NCBI RefSeq assembly: GCF_003858655.1
Contig: NZ_RQXV01000001.1
Coordinates: forward strand, 682,001 to 746,000
DNA from: Amphritea balenae
Lineage (GTDB): Bacteria > Pseudomonadota > Gammaproteobacteria > Pseudomonadales > Balneatricaceae
DNA: 64,000 nucleotides
Reading direction: 5' to 3'
In this document: positions 1 to 8,884 of the stretch, one piece after another
How positions within the stretch are numbered: position 1 is the stretch's first letter
Layout of the letters: every line of letters starts with the position of its first letter
Position numbers and translations under genes: made by a program
The notes under the pieces: model-generated
Seen by the model: only the letters and a program-made list of their open reading frames with translations
Databases searched by the model: none
Told to the model about the DNA's origin: nothing

Positions 1-87
1 TGTTCGGGAAAACAGTACTATCCTGACTACTATGTAAATCTTCACTACCAGCACCTCCAATACAACCAACAGAAGATCTATTGAGAT

Positions 88-1782
88 ATGCGCCGGACAG
101 AACATCATGAGAGCGAATACCATGCCTGGAATCCGGGTATCAGTACTGAACTACCCTCAAGTCTGTTCCGACTGGAAACCCTTTACCAGTCGCCATACAC
201 CTCAACCGGGTTTGAAGAACTTCAGGAACTAACCCGGCTAACCGGTATTAAACAGGAGCGGCTGGTCGCTTTTACCCCTGAACGACTGGTACTGCACGAA
301 CTGATTATCCGGATCACCGCTGACATCCTGGTAGAGGAAGGACCCGAGGAAGAGATGCTGGGACAACGCTTTCGCCAGATAGCTCACCGAATACTGACAG
401 AGTACATTGCACCTTCCCGACAAGCGCTTGAAGACTGTTTTGAAAAGCTGCAGCAGGAAGTACAACTTCAGGTACGGGAAATTCTGCAGCAAACACTGTT
501 TCAACCGGTCCCGAGCATGCCCGTTCAATCCAAGGGTTTCTTTGCGCGCTTGCGCCGTCAGCCAGCCCGGCCCCTGTTATCTATAGAAGAACAACAATAT
601 CTAACCATTAAGCAGTTCAAAGATCAGGGCCTACAGAGCAGTCGCCCCTATGACAAAGCGCTGTACAAAAGCCTGTATGTCATTCTCAGTGCCATGGCAA
701 CGACCAGCGGCCGCATCATCCGGGATCCCGACTTGCTGACCACACTGATCAGCCGACAGATGTGCAACGATTACGGCAGCCGACTCATCGGCCAGATGTT
801 AGACCCGATCATCCGTCGGGCAATCCATCAGGAAGGCTATAAAACGATACTGCCAACGGAGAAACCCATACTCATCAGCCTGAAAGGGGCTTCGGCATCT
901 GGCAAGAGTACCCTGCGCCCGTTATTACATGAAGTGATCCGACAACAAGGTATTGAGTCGGAAAGCTTTGGCACTATCAGCCCGGATATCTGGCGACGCC
1001 TGCTACTGGACTACGATAGCCTGGGCTCAGATTATAAATATGCCGGTCGTCTCACCAGCAATGAAGTAAACATTATTGACCGCAAGCTTGATCGCTATAT
1101 CCGGGCTAAAGCCCAACAGGATCGTTCGATCCCCCATCTGATTGTTGATCGCTTCCGTTTTGACAGTTTCACCACCAAACAGATCGCAAAGGTATTACAT
1201 GGTACTTATGCCAGTTACGTCGACACTATGCATATGTACTTCATCATCACGCCACCAGAAGCCACTGTTGAGCGGGGCTGGCAAAGGGGACTGGAACGGG
1301 GTCGCTATAAGTCGGTGGAAGACTTTCTGGGTCACAGCGTCGAAGCGTACAGCGGTATGCCGAAACTGTTGTTCAAATGGCTAGCCTACGACAAACCAGT
1401 ATTCAAATTCAGCTTTATGGACAACAGCGTCGCAAAAGGAGAATCACCGCTAACAATCGCCTGGGGCTCGCAACAGGCACTCAATATTATCGACCCTATG
1501 GCGCTGATTAATATTGAACGCTATCAAAAGATCAATATCTACGCTGAAAATGAGGCAGAGGTTTACCCAGATAGCGAACAGTTTGATGTCCGTCATAATT
1601 GCGGCTTCCTGCGGCAGTGCATCAGCCGTTTACCCAGGGTTAATTTTCTCACTGCAGCTGATTCAGAGCCCTATCTGGTCATAGAAGGAAAACAGACGCG
1701 TATTTTAAATACCTCGCAATTGGAGGCTCTACGCCGTTGCGCTGAACTGGATGATCTGTTCAACATACTGCTGAATAACTAG
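88..1782 (+). CDS. P-loop NTPase / zeta-toxin-like kinase-domain protein of unknown function
   Basis: A 564-residue protein I do not recognise as a named family. It has a clear Walker A motif, GASASGKST, at residues 267-275, preceded by a hydrophobic strand (ILISLK). About 80 residues later comes LIVDRFRFDSF (351-361), which could supply a Walker-B-like strand. The layout after residue 260 resembles small-molecule or zeta-toxin-type kinases. The N-terminal 260 residues look helical and charged, with no signal peptide or membrane segment, so it should be cytoplasmic. The start is fixed by an in-frame TGA at 82-84 directly before the ATG. The next gene, on the same strand, is 350 bp away. Substrate and role are unknown; I see no antitoxin-like neighbour. 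Confidence 0.6.
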   Translation: MRRTEHHESEYHAWNPGISTELPSSLFRLETLYQSPYTSTGFEELQELTRLTGIKQERLVAFTPERLVLHELIIRITADILVEEGPEEEMLGQRFRQIAHRILTEYIAPSRQALEDCFEKLQQEVQLQVREILQQTLFQPVPSMPVQSKGFFARLRRQPARPLLSIEEQQYLTIKQFKDQGLQSSRPYDKALYKSLYVILSAMATTSGRIIRDPDLLTTLISRQMCNDYGSRLIGQMLDPIIRRAIHQEGYKTILPTEKPILISLKGASASGKSTLRPLLHEVIRQQGIESESFGTISPDIWRRLLLDYDSLGSDYKYAGRLTSNEVNIIDRKLDRYIRAKAQQDRSIPHLIVDRFRFDSFTTKQIAKVLHGTYASYVDTMHMYFIITPPEATVERGWQRGLERGRYKSVEDFLGHSVEAYSGMPKLLFKWLAYDKPVFKFSFMDNSVAKGESPLTIAWGSQQALNIIDPMALINIERYQKINIYAENEAEVYPDSEQFDVRHNCGFLRQCISRLPRVNFLTAADSEPYLVIEGKQTRILNTSQLEALRRCAELDDLFNILLNN

Positions 1783-2133
1783 CCCTCACTCCTCTACCCT
1801 CCTCTTTCGGATCTCTCCTTGATCCTCACGCATCTCCTTGATTCATTAGTATCTCCCTCATTTACAGAAACGTCTTAGCGTCTGCATAGGTTTTTCTTAT
1901 CCTTTTGTTAGATTAATAATATTTTAATGATACTCAAAATCGCCTTATGCTCAGTGGACAGATGGAATATTGATTTATATCAATCTTTACCCCCTTCATC
2001 TGGCCGGCGTTCCTCACGGCTCAACACCGGTCAGTTACTCATTGAGAACATCTGTACAGGAAGACTGTAAGTACCCGCCAGGGAAGGCGGTTTCGCTAAG
2101 GCGACAATAACAAAACAATAATGCGGAGTTACT
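1783..2133. other. Intergenic region upstream of argE-like gene
   Basis: No supported gene. The first half is AT-rich and could carry the promoter of the downstream deacetylase. A small hairpin-forming stretch (GCC/GGC repeats at about 2071-2103) lies before a CGGAG ribosome-binding site at about 2121. Confidence 0.4.
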
Positions 2134-3309
2134 ATGGCACAGCCACTTACCCTTGAGATCCTTGATCAATTGATCGGATTTGATACCACCAGCTGCAACT
2201 CAAACCTGCAGTTGATGGCGTATGTTCAGGGGTATCTGGAGAACCTGGGTGTCACTAGTCAGCTGATCTACGATGCTGAAGAGAAGAAAGCCAACCTGTA
2301 CGCAACCATCGGCCCTCAGGATAAAGCCGGCGTTATGCTATCTGGCCATACTGATACCGTACCTGTTGCTGGTCAGAACTGGACTCGTCAGCCATATCAG
2401 CTCACCGAAGAAAATGGTTACTACTACGGACGTGGTACAACCGATATGAAGGGCTTTATTGCCGTGGTTCTGGCAGCCGTTCCTCAAATGATTAATCAAA
2501 CTCTACATACCCCTATCCATCTGGCATTTTCCTACGATGAAGAGATCGGCTGTGTCGGTGTACGCCGTCTGATTCATACGATGCAAAACCAACCGCTGAA
2601 ACCGGCTATCTGCATTATCGGCGAGCCAACCTCTATGCAGGTGGTAACGGCACATAAGGGCAAGCTGGCTGCGAAAGTGACTGTCACAGGTAAAGAGTGC
2701 CATTCTGGCATGGCGCCTTTGGGTGTCAATGCGGTGAACTATGCCGCCCGTATGATTATCTGGTTAGAGCAACTAGCCCAGAATAAAGAAGACTTTGGCC
2801 CCTTTGAAGAGGGCTATGATATTCCCCACAGCACAGTACATACCGGCACAGTGAAAGGCGGTACTGCCCTGAATATAGTGCCTAATCATTGTGAGTTCCT
2901 GTTTGAAATCCGCAATATTGCCCAGGAAGATCCCCGTGATTTATTAGCGCAATTTGAAAACTACGCTGAAGAGCTTTTAGCCGAAATGCGCCTTACCGAT
3001 CAAAACTGCGATATCGCAATCGAGATTACCACCGAGTACCCAGGTCTCAGCACAGCAGAGGATGCTGAAGTTGTCGCCTTCGTAAAAAAACTGGCTCAGT
3101 CCACCGCTAACGCCAACATTAACTTCGGTACTGAAGGCGGCCTGTTCAGTAATGTACTGGGCATACCTACCGTTGTTTGTGGGCCTGGCAATATGGACCA
3201 GGGCCATAAACCTGACGAATTCATCCACAACTCTCAACTTCAACAGTGCGAAGCCTTTATGGCGCGCCTGATCAACGAGCTCAGCACTTCAACATCCCAA
3301 GGAGGATAA
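2134..3309 (+). CDS. argE: M20 family deacetylase, acetylornithine deacetylase (ArgE) type
   Basis: 391 residues, the usual length for proteobacterial ArgE, which hydrolyses N2-acetylornithine to ornithine in the cytoplasm using a di-metal centre. Visible motifs are SGHTDTVPV (metal His and catalytic Asp), GRGTTDMKG (bridging Asp), SYDEEIGCVG (general-base Glu), IGEPT and a C-terminal GPGNMDQGHKPDE. An internal dimerisation domain lies between, at about residues 180-290. The ATG has CGGAG just upstream. It is followed by an APC permease and an aminotransferase rather than arginine biosynthesis genes. A catabolic N-acyl-amino-acid deacetylase is therefore a real alternative, and the exact substrate is inferred from family resemblance only. 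Confidence 0.8.
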   Translation: MAQPLTLEILDQLIGFDTTSCNSNLQLMAYVQGYLENLGVTSQLIYDAEEKKANLYATIGPQDKAGVMLSGHTDTVPVAGQNWTRQPYQLTEENGYYYGRGTTDMKGFIAVVLAAVPQMINQTLHTPIHLAFSYDEEIGCVGVRRLIHTMQNQPLKPAICIIGEPTSMQVVTAHKGKLAAKVTVTGKECHSGMAPLGVNAVNYAARMIIWLEQLAQNKEDFGPFEEGYDIPHSTVHTGTVKGGTALNIVPNHCEFLFEIRNIAQEDPRDLLAQFENYAEELLAEMRLTDQNCDIAIEITTEYPGLSTAEDAEVVAFVKKLAQSTANANINFGTEGGLFSNVLGIPTVVCGPGNMDQGHKPDEFIHNSQLQQCEAFMARLINELSTSTSQGG

Positions 3310-3401
3310 ATAACAACAACTTACCTGAGCCATTTATTATGGCTCATACTTAACACTAACCTGATAACAAAAATATAAGAACTCTATTTCAGGAGCGAAA
3401 A

Positions 3402-4826
3402 ATGTCTGACAACTCCACATATGCCACCAGCGCTGACGTCAGCGCTGAGAAAAGCCAGAAGTCGGGCTTCAGCAGAGTACTGGGCCTAGGCTCACTGCTA
3501 GCTGTCGCCGTTGGCCTGGTCGTTTCACAGGGTGTTATGGTTCTCATGCTTCAAGGTGCTGGTATCGCAGGTCTGGGATTCATCATCCCGCTGGCAATCG
3601 GCTATATCCTGGCACTAACCTATATCTACTCATTCTCAGAACTGTCTCTGATGATTCCCCGCGCAGGTAGTCTCAGTAGTTATACCGAGGTTGCTCTGGG
3701 CCACTTCCCGGCGATTCTCGCGGTATTCTCAGGTTACGTTGTAGTTGCAATGTTTGCGCTATCTGCCGAATTGTTACTGGTCGATTTCATTATTGAAAAG
3801 ATCTACCCGGGCGCTTTCCCACAATATGCTGTAGGTTTTGGCCTGCTGGGTATTTTCACCGTACTTAACCTGATGGGTATCGATCTGTTCGCCAAGCTGC
3901 AGTCAGCTCTGGCTTTCATCATGGTTGTTGTACTACTGGTTCTGGGCCTGAGTGCTGTAGGTGGCTTTGCCAATCCGCATCCTGAAGGTATCGATCTGAC
4001 CGGCACCTGGAATCCGCTTGGCGCTGAGGTAATCACTCTGGTTGCTCTGGCTATCTGGGGTTATGTGGGCGCAGAATTTGTTTGTCCTCTGGTAGAAGAA
4101 TCAAAAAATCCAAATCGTAACATCCCAAGATCTATGCTTATTGGCGTTACGGTTATCTTTGTGACTATCGCGATTTATTGCTTAGGCGCACTGCTCTATA
4201 TCCCTGCCGACGCATTGGCAGGTTCGCCTCTGCCTCACTACGACTTCGCTAAAGCAGTATTTGGTGATATTGGCCTTAGCTTCCTGGCTGTTGCCGCTGT
4301 TACTGCGACTTGTAGTACGGTTAACACTTCACTGGCAGCGATACCTCGTATGCTCTACGGTATGGCACAAAATGGTCAGGCATTCCCACAGTTGAAAAAA
4401 CTGACTAAGAACAAAACACCATGGGTTGCCGTATTGTTTGTTGCTGCTATCACCGGACTGCCAATGTTGGTAATGCGTGATAATCCAGATGCCATCGGCC
4501 TGTTACTGATCTCAGCGGCTATCGCCTGGTTACTGGCCTACATCATTACTCACGTTAATGTTATCGCCCTGCGCCGACGTTACCCGGATATCAAGCGCCC
4601 TTATAAGACTCCGTTCTACCCTCTGCCACAGATTATTGGTATTGCAGGTATGATCTATGCGGTGATCTACGCGTCGCCTGCACCCGAGCTAAGTAATCAG
4701 ATATTTACAGCGACCGGTGTTGTTCTGGCGGTTGTTTCTGTCATCGGCGTATTCTGGGTCAAAGTAGTAATGAAGAAGGATCTGTTCAAACCTGAACCGA
4801 TCGAGAAAGCCCTGGAAGCTGAATAA
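3402..4826 (+). CDS. APC family amino acid / polyamine permease
   Basis: 474 residues with about twelve hydrophobic segments, an inner-membrane amino acid-polyamine-organocation carrier. After a polar tail of about 25 residues, the first helix begins with GLGSLLAVAVG, matching the unwound TM1 glycine region of the family. SLMIPRAGSLSSYTEVALG is the typical TM2-TM3 region, and PRMLYGMAQNGQ plus TPWVAVL are the conserved TM8-TM9 loop. The protein ends in a short charged cytoplasmic tail. An AGGAG site precedes the ATG. It sits 92 bp after the M20 deacetylase and before a class III aminotransferase, so import of an amino acid or amine for that pathway is likely. The substrate cannot be read from sequence. 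Confidence 0.85.
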   Translation: MSDNSTYATSADVSAEKSQKSGFSRVLGLGSLLAVAVGLVVSQGVMVLMLQGAGIAGLGFIIPLAIGYILALTYIYSFSELSLMIPRAGSLSSYTEVALGHFPAILAVFSGYVVVAMFALSAELLLVDFIIEKIYPGAFPQYAVGFGLLGIFTVLNLMGIDLFAKLQSALAFIMVVVLLVLGLSAVGGFANPHPEGIDLTGTWNPLGAEVITLVALAIWGYVGAEFVCPLVEESKNPNRNIPRSMLIGVTVIFVTIAIYCLGALLYIPADALAGSPLPHYDFAKAVFGDIGLSFLAVAAVTATCSTVNTSLAAIPRMLYGMAQNGQAFPQLKKLTKNKTPWVAVLFVAAITGLPMLVMRDNPDAIGLLLISAAIAWLLAYIITHVNVIALRRRYPDIKRPYKTPFYPLPQIIGIAGMIYAVIYASPAPELSNQIFTATGVVLAVVSVIGVFWVKVVMKKDLFKPEPIEKALEAE

Positions 4827-4847
4827 AGGAAAGCTGAATGACAGCAT

Positions 4848-4963
4848 CCCTGCCTGCAAAAAATGCAACTAAGGCAGGCGAAGCAAGTTACTGTCCGGAG
4901 TCAGTTCAAACCTGACTCCGGCCAGGTATCGGGGTGGCAGGTATAGGCCGCCACCCCTTTTTT
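4848..4963 (+). terminator. Three consecutive hairpins ending in an intrinsic terminator
   Basis: Downstream of the permease lie CCTGCCT/AGGCAGG arms (about 4849-4878), a perfect 10-bp stem CCGGAGTCAG/CTGACTCCGG (4895-4904 and 4912-4921), and GGGGTGGC/GCCACCCC (4931-4938 and 4950-4957) followed by six T (4958-4963). The last is a standard rho-independent terminator. The first two may be 3'UTR structure or part of a small RNA. Confidence 0.8.
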
Positions 4964-5323
4964 ACCCTGATAAGTCAGTTAAATGTAGATGCTCCCGGTT
5001 CTGAATAAACAGCACTTGATACAGGGCAATCTACAAATGGCTATCCGTAAAATAGTCGATCAGAAAAGCTATTCACCAGACGCTATATCCGGCCTGACTT
5101 TTTAGTCAGTGCAGACCTGAATTAATCACCCGAGCAACACTATACTTAGAGGTATCAGCCAGTCACCTGACTGCTAAGGTTTTATTAATACACTGACCTC
5201 TAGATTTGTTTTTTTAATACTAAAGCAAAGAAATTAATATTTTATTTATACCGGCTAAACACTTAACTTAGTATGCAAGCATTTGGTATAGCAATAATTA
5301 CAAACTGAGGAGTGATCCCGAAA
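4964..5323. promoter_or_regulatory. Intergenic region upstream of the aminotransferase
   Basis: No gene is supported. The second half (about 5180-5300) is strongly AT-rich and is the likely promoter region. GAGGAG at 5307-5312 is the ribosome-binding site for the ATG at 5324. I recognise no operator. Confidence 0.4.
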
Positions 5324-6718
5324 ATGTCCGATAATAAAAACATCGATATGCAACAAGTATGGCAACAGGACAAAGACCACTATATTCACCCATGGACCGA
5401 TTTTTCTACCTTTAAAGAAACCGGATCAATGATCCTCGCTGACAGCGATAACGTTCATGTAACAGATGGTGAAGGTCGGCAATACCTGGATGGCATCGGT
5501 GGGCTATGGTGTGTAAATATCGGCTATGCTCGCAAAGAGATGGCTGATGCCATTGCAGAGCAGATCATGAAGATCCCTTACTACTCAAGTTTTGGTCATC
5601 ACACAACGGTACCTGCTGCAGAACTAGCCGCTAAACTGGCCGAACTGGCACCTGGCAATCTGAATCACGTGTTCTACGGTTGTGGCGGCTCAGTTGCTAA
5701 CGATACCGCTGTAAGAATGATCCACTTCTACTTTAATCAGCTAGGTAAGCAGAGCAAGAAGAAGATCATCTCCCGCATCGACGGATACCACGGCAGCACC
5801 TATATGGCGATGTCGATTACCGGCGTTAAGTTTGATCACATAGGTTTCGATATTGAAGAAGAGCTGGTACACCATATTTCTTGCCCTAACCCGTACCGCC
5901 GCCCGGCAGAACAAAGTATCGAAGCGTTCTGTGACGAAAAAGTACAAGAACTGGAAGATAAGATTCTGGAGCTGGGCCCAGACAATGTAGCGGCATTCTT
6001 TGCTGAACCAATTATGGGTGCTGGCGGCGTAATCGTACCACCAGAGGGATATCACAAACGTACTCTGGATGTATGCCGCAAGTATGGTGTGCTTTATGTA
6101 TCTGACGAAGTGGTAACCGCTTTCGGTCGCCTGGGTCACATGTTCGCCTCGGAAGATGAGTTTGGTATCGTGCCGGACATGATCACCTGCGCTAAAGGCC
6201 TGACCTCCGGTTACCTGCCATTGGGCGCGACCATAATCTCTGATGAGATTTACGATGTGATCAGTAAGCCTCAGGCTGATGGTGCACTATTCACCCACGG
6301 TTACACCTATTCCGGCCACCCGGTTAGCTGTGCTGCCGGCGTTAAAAATATCGAGATCATGGAGCGGGAAAATATCTGCGGTCATGTTAAAGATATGGGC
6401 ACTTACTTTGAAGAACAGGTGAAGGGTCTTATCGATCTACCGATCGTTGGTGATGTGCGTGGTCGTAAATTCATGATGTGCATCGAGAACGTAGCTGATA
6501 AAGACAGCAAAGAACTGATCAACCCGGATGCAAAAGTCGGCAACCGTATTGCTGATCACTGCCAGGCAAGAGGTCTGATCGTTCGTCCATTAGCACATAT
6601 GAACGTACTGTCTCCGCCGTTGACCCTGACCAAAGAGAATATCGATTTCCTGGTCGCGACTCTGCGTGAAAGTATCGAAGCGACCACCGAAGACCTGAAG
6701 CAGGAAGGCTTTATCTAA
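5324..6718 (+). CDS. Class III PLP-dependent aminotransferase (omega-amino acid:pyruvate type)
   Basis: 464 residues from the ATG at 5324, preferred over a GTG at 5312 that overlaps the GAGGAG ribosome-binding site. It is a fold-type I class III transaminase that moves an amino group from an omega-amine or amino acid to pyruvate or 2-oxoglutarate. Seen are GIGGLWCVNIGY near the N-terminus, DGYHGST, SDEVVTAFGR (PLP-ring Asp) and MITCAKGLTSGYLPLGA with the Schiff-base lysine at residue 291. The phosphate-binding loop reads GCGGSVANDTA where most relatives have GSEAND, so a Val replaces the usual Glu. The upstream deacetylase and permease suggest use of an imported amine or amino acid. Putrescine, beta-alanine and taurine are all possible donors. 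Confidence 0.85.
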   Translation: MSDNKNIDMQQVWQQDKDHYIHPWTDFSTFKETGSMILADSDNVHVTDGEGRQYLDGIGGLWCVNIGYARKEMADAIAEQIMKIPYYSSFGHHTTVPAAELAAKLAELAPGNLNHVFYGCGGSVANDTAVRMIHFYFNQLGKQSKKKIISRIDGYHGSTYMAMSITGVKFDHIGFDIEEELVHHISCPNPYRRPAEQSIEAFCDEKVQELEDKILELGPDNVAAFFAEPIMGAGGVIVPPEGYHKRTLDVCRKYGVLYVSDEVVTAFGRLGHMFASEDEFGIVPDMITCAKGLTSGYLPLGATIISDEIYDVISKPQADGALFTHGYTYSGHPVSCAAGVKNIEIMERENICGHVKDMGTYFEEQVKGLIDLPIVGDVRGRKFMMCIENVADKDSKELINPDAKVGNRIADHCQARGLIVRPLAHMNVLSPPLTLTKENIDFLVATLRESIEATTEDLKQEGFI

Positions 6719-6738
6719 GCCTGACTTCATCATCGCCT

Positions 6739-6762
6739 AACCACCGGCCATGCCGGTGGTTA
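6739..6762 (+). terminator. Hairpin after the aminotransferase
   Basis: An 8-9-bp GC-rich stem, ACCACCGGC/GCCGGTGGT with a tiny loop, lies 20 bp after the aminotransferase stop. The T-run that follows is weak, so it may be a partial terminator. Confidence 0.6.
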
Positions 6763-6873
6763 TTAGTATGTTCTGTTACCGTCGACGATCTGTTTTCTTG
6801 AACCAGATCGAACTCCCACAGAAAGTCTGAATAATCCACCATTATTCTGAGTTGCCAATTTCTGTGTTTTACA

Positions 6874-6899
6874 GGAGAGTGTTCAACTCTCCTTTTTTT
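6874..6899 (+). terminator. Strong rho-independent terminator
   Basis: A perfect 7-bp stem GGAGAGT/ACTCTCC with loop GTTCA is followed by seven T (6893-6899). It lies 155 bp past the nearest upstream stop codon, far for the aminotransferase gene, which itself has a closer hairpin. Confidence 0.75.
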
Positions 6900-7165
6900 A
6901 TGCCTTCATTATTTCCAGCTATAATTTCCAGCGGCTAAACAGTTAGCCAGGTATTTCCTTCAGGCCAACAACAATATAAAACCGATTCAGATATACCAGA
7001 AAAACAACACTGACAAACAGATAAATCTATATACTTTTTTATAATACAAACCATTAAATTATAATATTTTATCTACCCTCTAAAGCCCCTTATATTTATG
7101 GCATCAGTCCTATGCTGATGCAGTTTAAACGCTGTCATATCTCCATAAAATAATAAGGAAAGAAG

Positions 7166-7843
7166 ATGAAACTTACCTGGTTAGCTCCAGCCGCTTTGCT
7201 TGCTGCAACCTTCTCTGCCCAGGCCGCCGAAGTATCCGGCACCGTATCCTTCACCAATGATTACCGCTTCCGGGGTGTTTCGCAGACTTCGGGGAATCCT
7301 GCCCTGCAAGGCAGCCTGGATGTTGGTTTTGATAACGGTGTCTATGCCGGTATCTGGGGTAGTAATGTAAACTTTAGCGATACTGACAATGCCAACCTTG
7401 AGATCGATTACTACATTGGCCGCTACGGTGATATCACTGACGAGCTCAGCTACGACGCAACCCTGTATTACTTCCAATACCACGGCTATAGCGACGGTAC
7501 CGATATCGACTTCGCGGAGCTGGATCTGCGGGCATCCTACAAAGATGTCACCCTGTTATTCGCCTACGCTCCTGACTATATAAACAGCGGTGATGACTAC
7601 CAATACATAGCGCTGGATTACAGCACTGCAATTACCGAGCAGGTAAATCTGGATCTTCATGCCGGTTATACCTCAGGTGAGGCTTATAAGGATGCTGAAT
7701 ACAGCGACTTCTCCGTAGGCGTTTCCGGCAGCGCCGCAGGCCTGGACCTGTCTCTGGCATACCTGACCAACGACGTTAAAGGTGCAACCACCGATGACCT
7801 GGACGACAACACTTTAGTCTTTACGGTTTCCCGCACCTTCTGA
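7166..7843 (+). CDS. TorF family putative outer-membrane porin
   Basis: 225 residues with an N-terminal signal peptide (MKLTWLAPAALLAATFSAQA, cleaved before AEV). The mature part alternates hydrophobic and polar residues in beta-strand fashion, is rich in Tyr, Asp and Gly, and ends in TVSRTF, a C-terminal aromatic as in outer-membrane barrels. SFTNDYRFRGVSQT and LQGSLDVGFDNGVYAGIWGS match the start of the TorF / gcw_chp family. A related protein with the same opening pattern is encoded at 48517-49230. It is monocistronic, with an AAGGAAAG ribosome-binding site and its own terminator. The solute is unknown; the aminotransferase upstream gives only a weak hint. Confidence 0.75.
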   Translation: MKLTWLAPAALLAATFSAQAAEVSGTVSFTNDYRFRGVSQTSGNPALQGSLDVGFDNGVYAGIWGSNVNFSDTDNANLEIDYYIGRYGDITDELSYDATLYYFQYHGYSDGTDIDFAELDLRASYKDVTLLFAYAPDYINSGDDYQYIALDYSTAITEQVNLDLHAGYTSGEAYKDAEYSDFSVGVSGSAAGLDLSLAYLTNDVKGATTDDLDDNTLVFTVSRTF

Positions 7844-7870
7844 TCCCTTAATTCCCCTTCGGGACAGATA

Positions 7871-7897
7871 AAAAGCCGGTCTATTGACCGGTTTTTT
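7871..7897 (+). terminator. Terminator of the TorF-like porin gene
   Basis: The stem CCGGTC/GACCGG with loop TATT is flanked by four A and six T (7892-7897), 28 bp after the porin stop codon. Confidence 0.85.
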
Positions 7898-8102
7898 ATT
7901 ATTAGTAAAGCTAATTAAAACTAAAATATCCGATATACTTTATTCTTATGGTTGTTCTTATGATTCAGCTGTTTTATATAAAAGTATTGATTCCAAAAAG
8001 CGAGTCATGAAAAGTTGATTCTTAAATATTAATCCCGAGAAGCTAATGCAGGCAAGTATAATTCAGACAAGCTAATTCATAAAAATTTAGTAAGGTTGTT
8101 TA

Positions 8103-8696
8103 ATGGATAACAAGATTCATGAATTACGCATACAACTTAGTCAATTACTAAAGTCTCCATCATGGCTCTCATCTCAATGCAGGAATGCAGAGGCAGCGAT
8201 CGTTGCAGATACACTATGCCAACGACTCGAATCAAAGCCTGGCCATTTCCGCCCATCAGATCAGCCAAACCCTTTAGTAGAGGAGCTTACTCGGGTATAT
8301 AAATCTATTGATGATCTGCCTGACGAACTTCACGGGCTGATCCATTCTATCGAAGCGATTTGCGATGTTCTGCCATGGTACAAAAGGTCAGCACCGGATT
8401 CTCCCGCATTCATGAAGGGTCATGTTAATGCAGAGATTATTGGCCCAAAGGGGCTAGAAGTTCGCGAAGACATTATTGTAGGTATCACCCTGATGCGACC
8501 CGGCATCACTTACCCGGATCACCACCACCCACCAGCTGAAATTTATATTGTGCTAAGTGAAGGGCTGTGGCGACAAAAGGATCTTGCCTGGACATCTCCA
8601 GGGCCCGGCGGCTATGTCTATAACCCACCCGACATTATTCACGCGATGAAATCTCTCAACACACCGTTGTTTGCACTCTGGTGCCTGAAACCTTAA
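8103..8696 (+). CDS. DMSP-lyase-family cupin (DddQ/DddL-like)
   Basis: 197 residues, about the size of DddQ, which cleaves dimethylsulfoniopropionate to dimethyl sulfide and acrylate. The C-terminal cupin carries YPDHHHPPAEIYIVLSEG (137-154) and a second motif with H180 near W193. As I recall DddQ, its metal and catalytic residues are Y120, H125, H129, Y131 and H163. Here Y137, H142, E146, Y148 and H180 keep exactly those spacings, with Glu at the second ligand position as in other family members. No acrylate-handling genes (acuI, acuK, prpE) or DMSP transporter adjoin it. Enzyme activity is therefore an inference, and a related cupin lyase with another substrate is possible. Confidence 0.7.
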   Translation: MDNKIHELRIQLSQLLKSPSWLSSQCRNAEAAIVADTLCQRLESKPGHFRPSDQPNPLVEELTRVYKSIDDLPDELHGLIHSIEAICDVLPWYKRSAPDSPAFMKGHVNAEIIGPKGLEVREDIIVGITLMRPGITYPDHHHPPAEIYIVLSEGLWRQKDLAWTSPGPGGYVYNPPDIIHAMKSLNTPLFALWCLKP

Positions 8697-8711
8697 AACG
8701 CTCACAGCGCC

Positions 8712-8748
8712 GCTAATTTAAGTGCTAATTTAAGTGCTAATTTTTTAA
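8712..8748. repeat. 12-bp tandem repeat
   Basis: GCTAATTTAAGT occurs twice in tandem (8712-8723 and 8724-8735), followed by a third, partial copy running into T-rich sequence. Confidence 0.7.
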
Positions 8749-8805
8749 CGTCGAATAGACTCAGTGATAAAACTGAAATGCTGACGCATCTGAAGGTAGA
8801 AGATA

Positions 8806-8831
8806 AGCCACTCAGTTTTACCTGGGTGGCT
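8806..8831. terminator. Hairpin between convergent genes
   Basis: AGCCACTCAG and CTGGGTGGCT form a 10-bp stem with one G-U pair and a 6-nt loop, between the convergent cupin and flavodoxin genes. There is no clear T-run on either strand. Confidence 0.5.
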
Positions 8832-8884
8832 ACAGATAGAATCATGCAAAAAGTATGATATCCCCAGCTCTTATAGCTAGCTTA

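Larger units (their letters stand above)
6719..7165. other. Intergenic region with terminator and candidate small RNA
   Basis: No protein gene. It contains a hairpin 20 bp after the aminotransferase and a separate, strong intrinsic terminator at 6874-6899, so the stretch between them (about 6763-6899) may be its own short transcript. The remainder, 6900-7150, is very AT-rich and is the presumed promoter of the TorF-like porin gene. Confidence 0.4.

Noticed and set aside
88-1782. Zeta-toxin/antitoxin module
   Set aside because: No small antitoxin gene is next to it, and the long N-terminal part is not typical of zeta toxins. Only a kinase-like P-loop can be supported.
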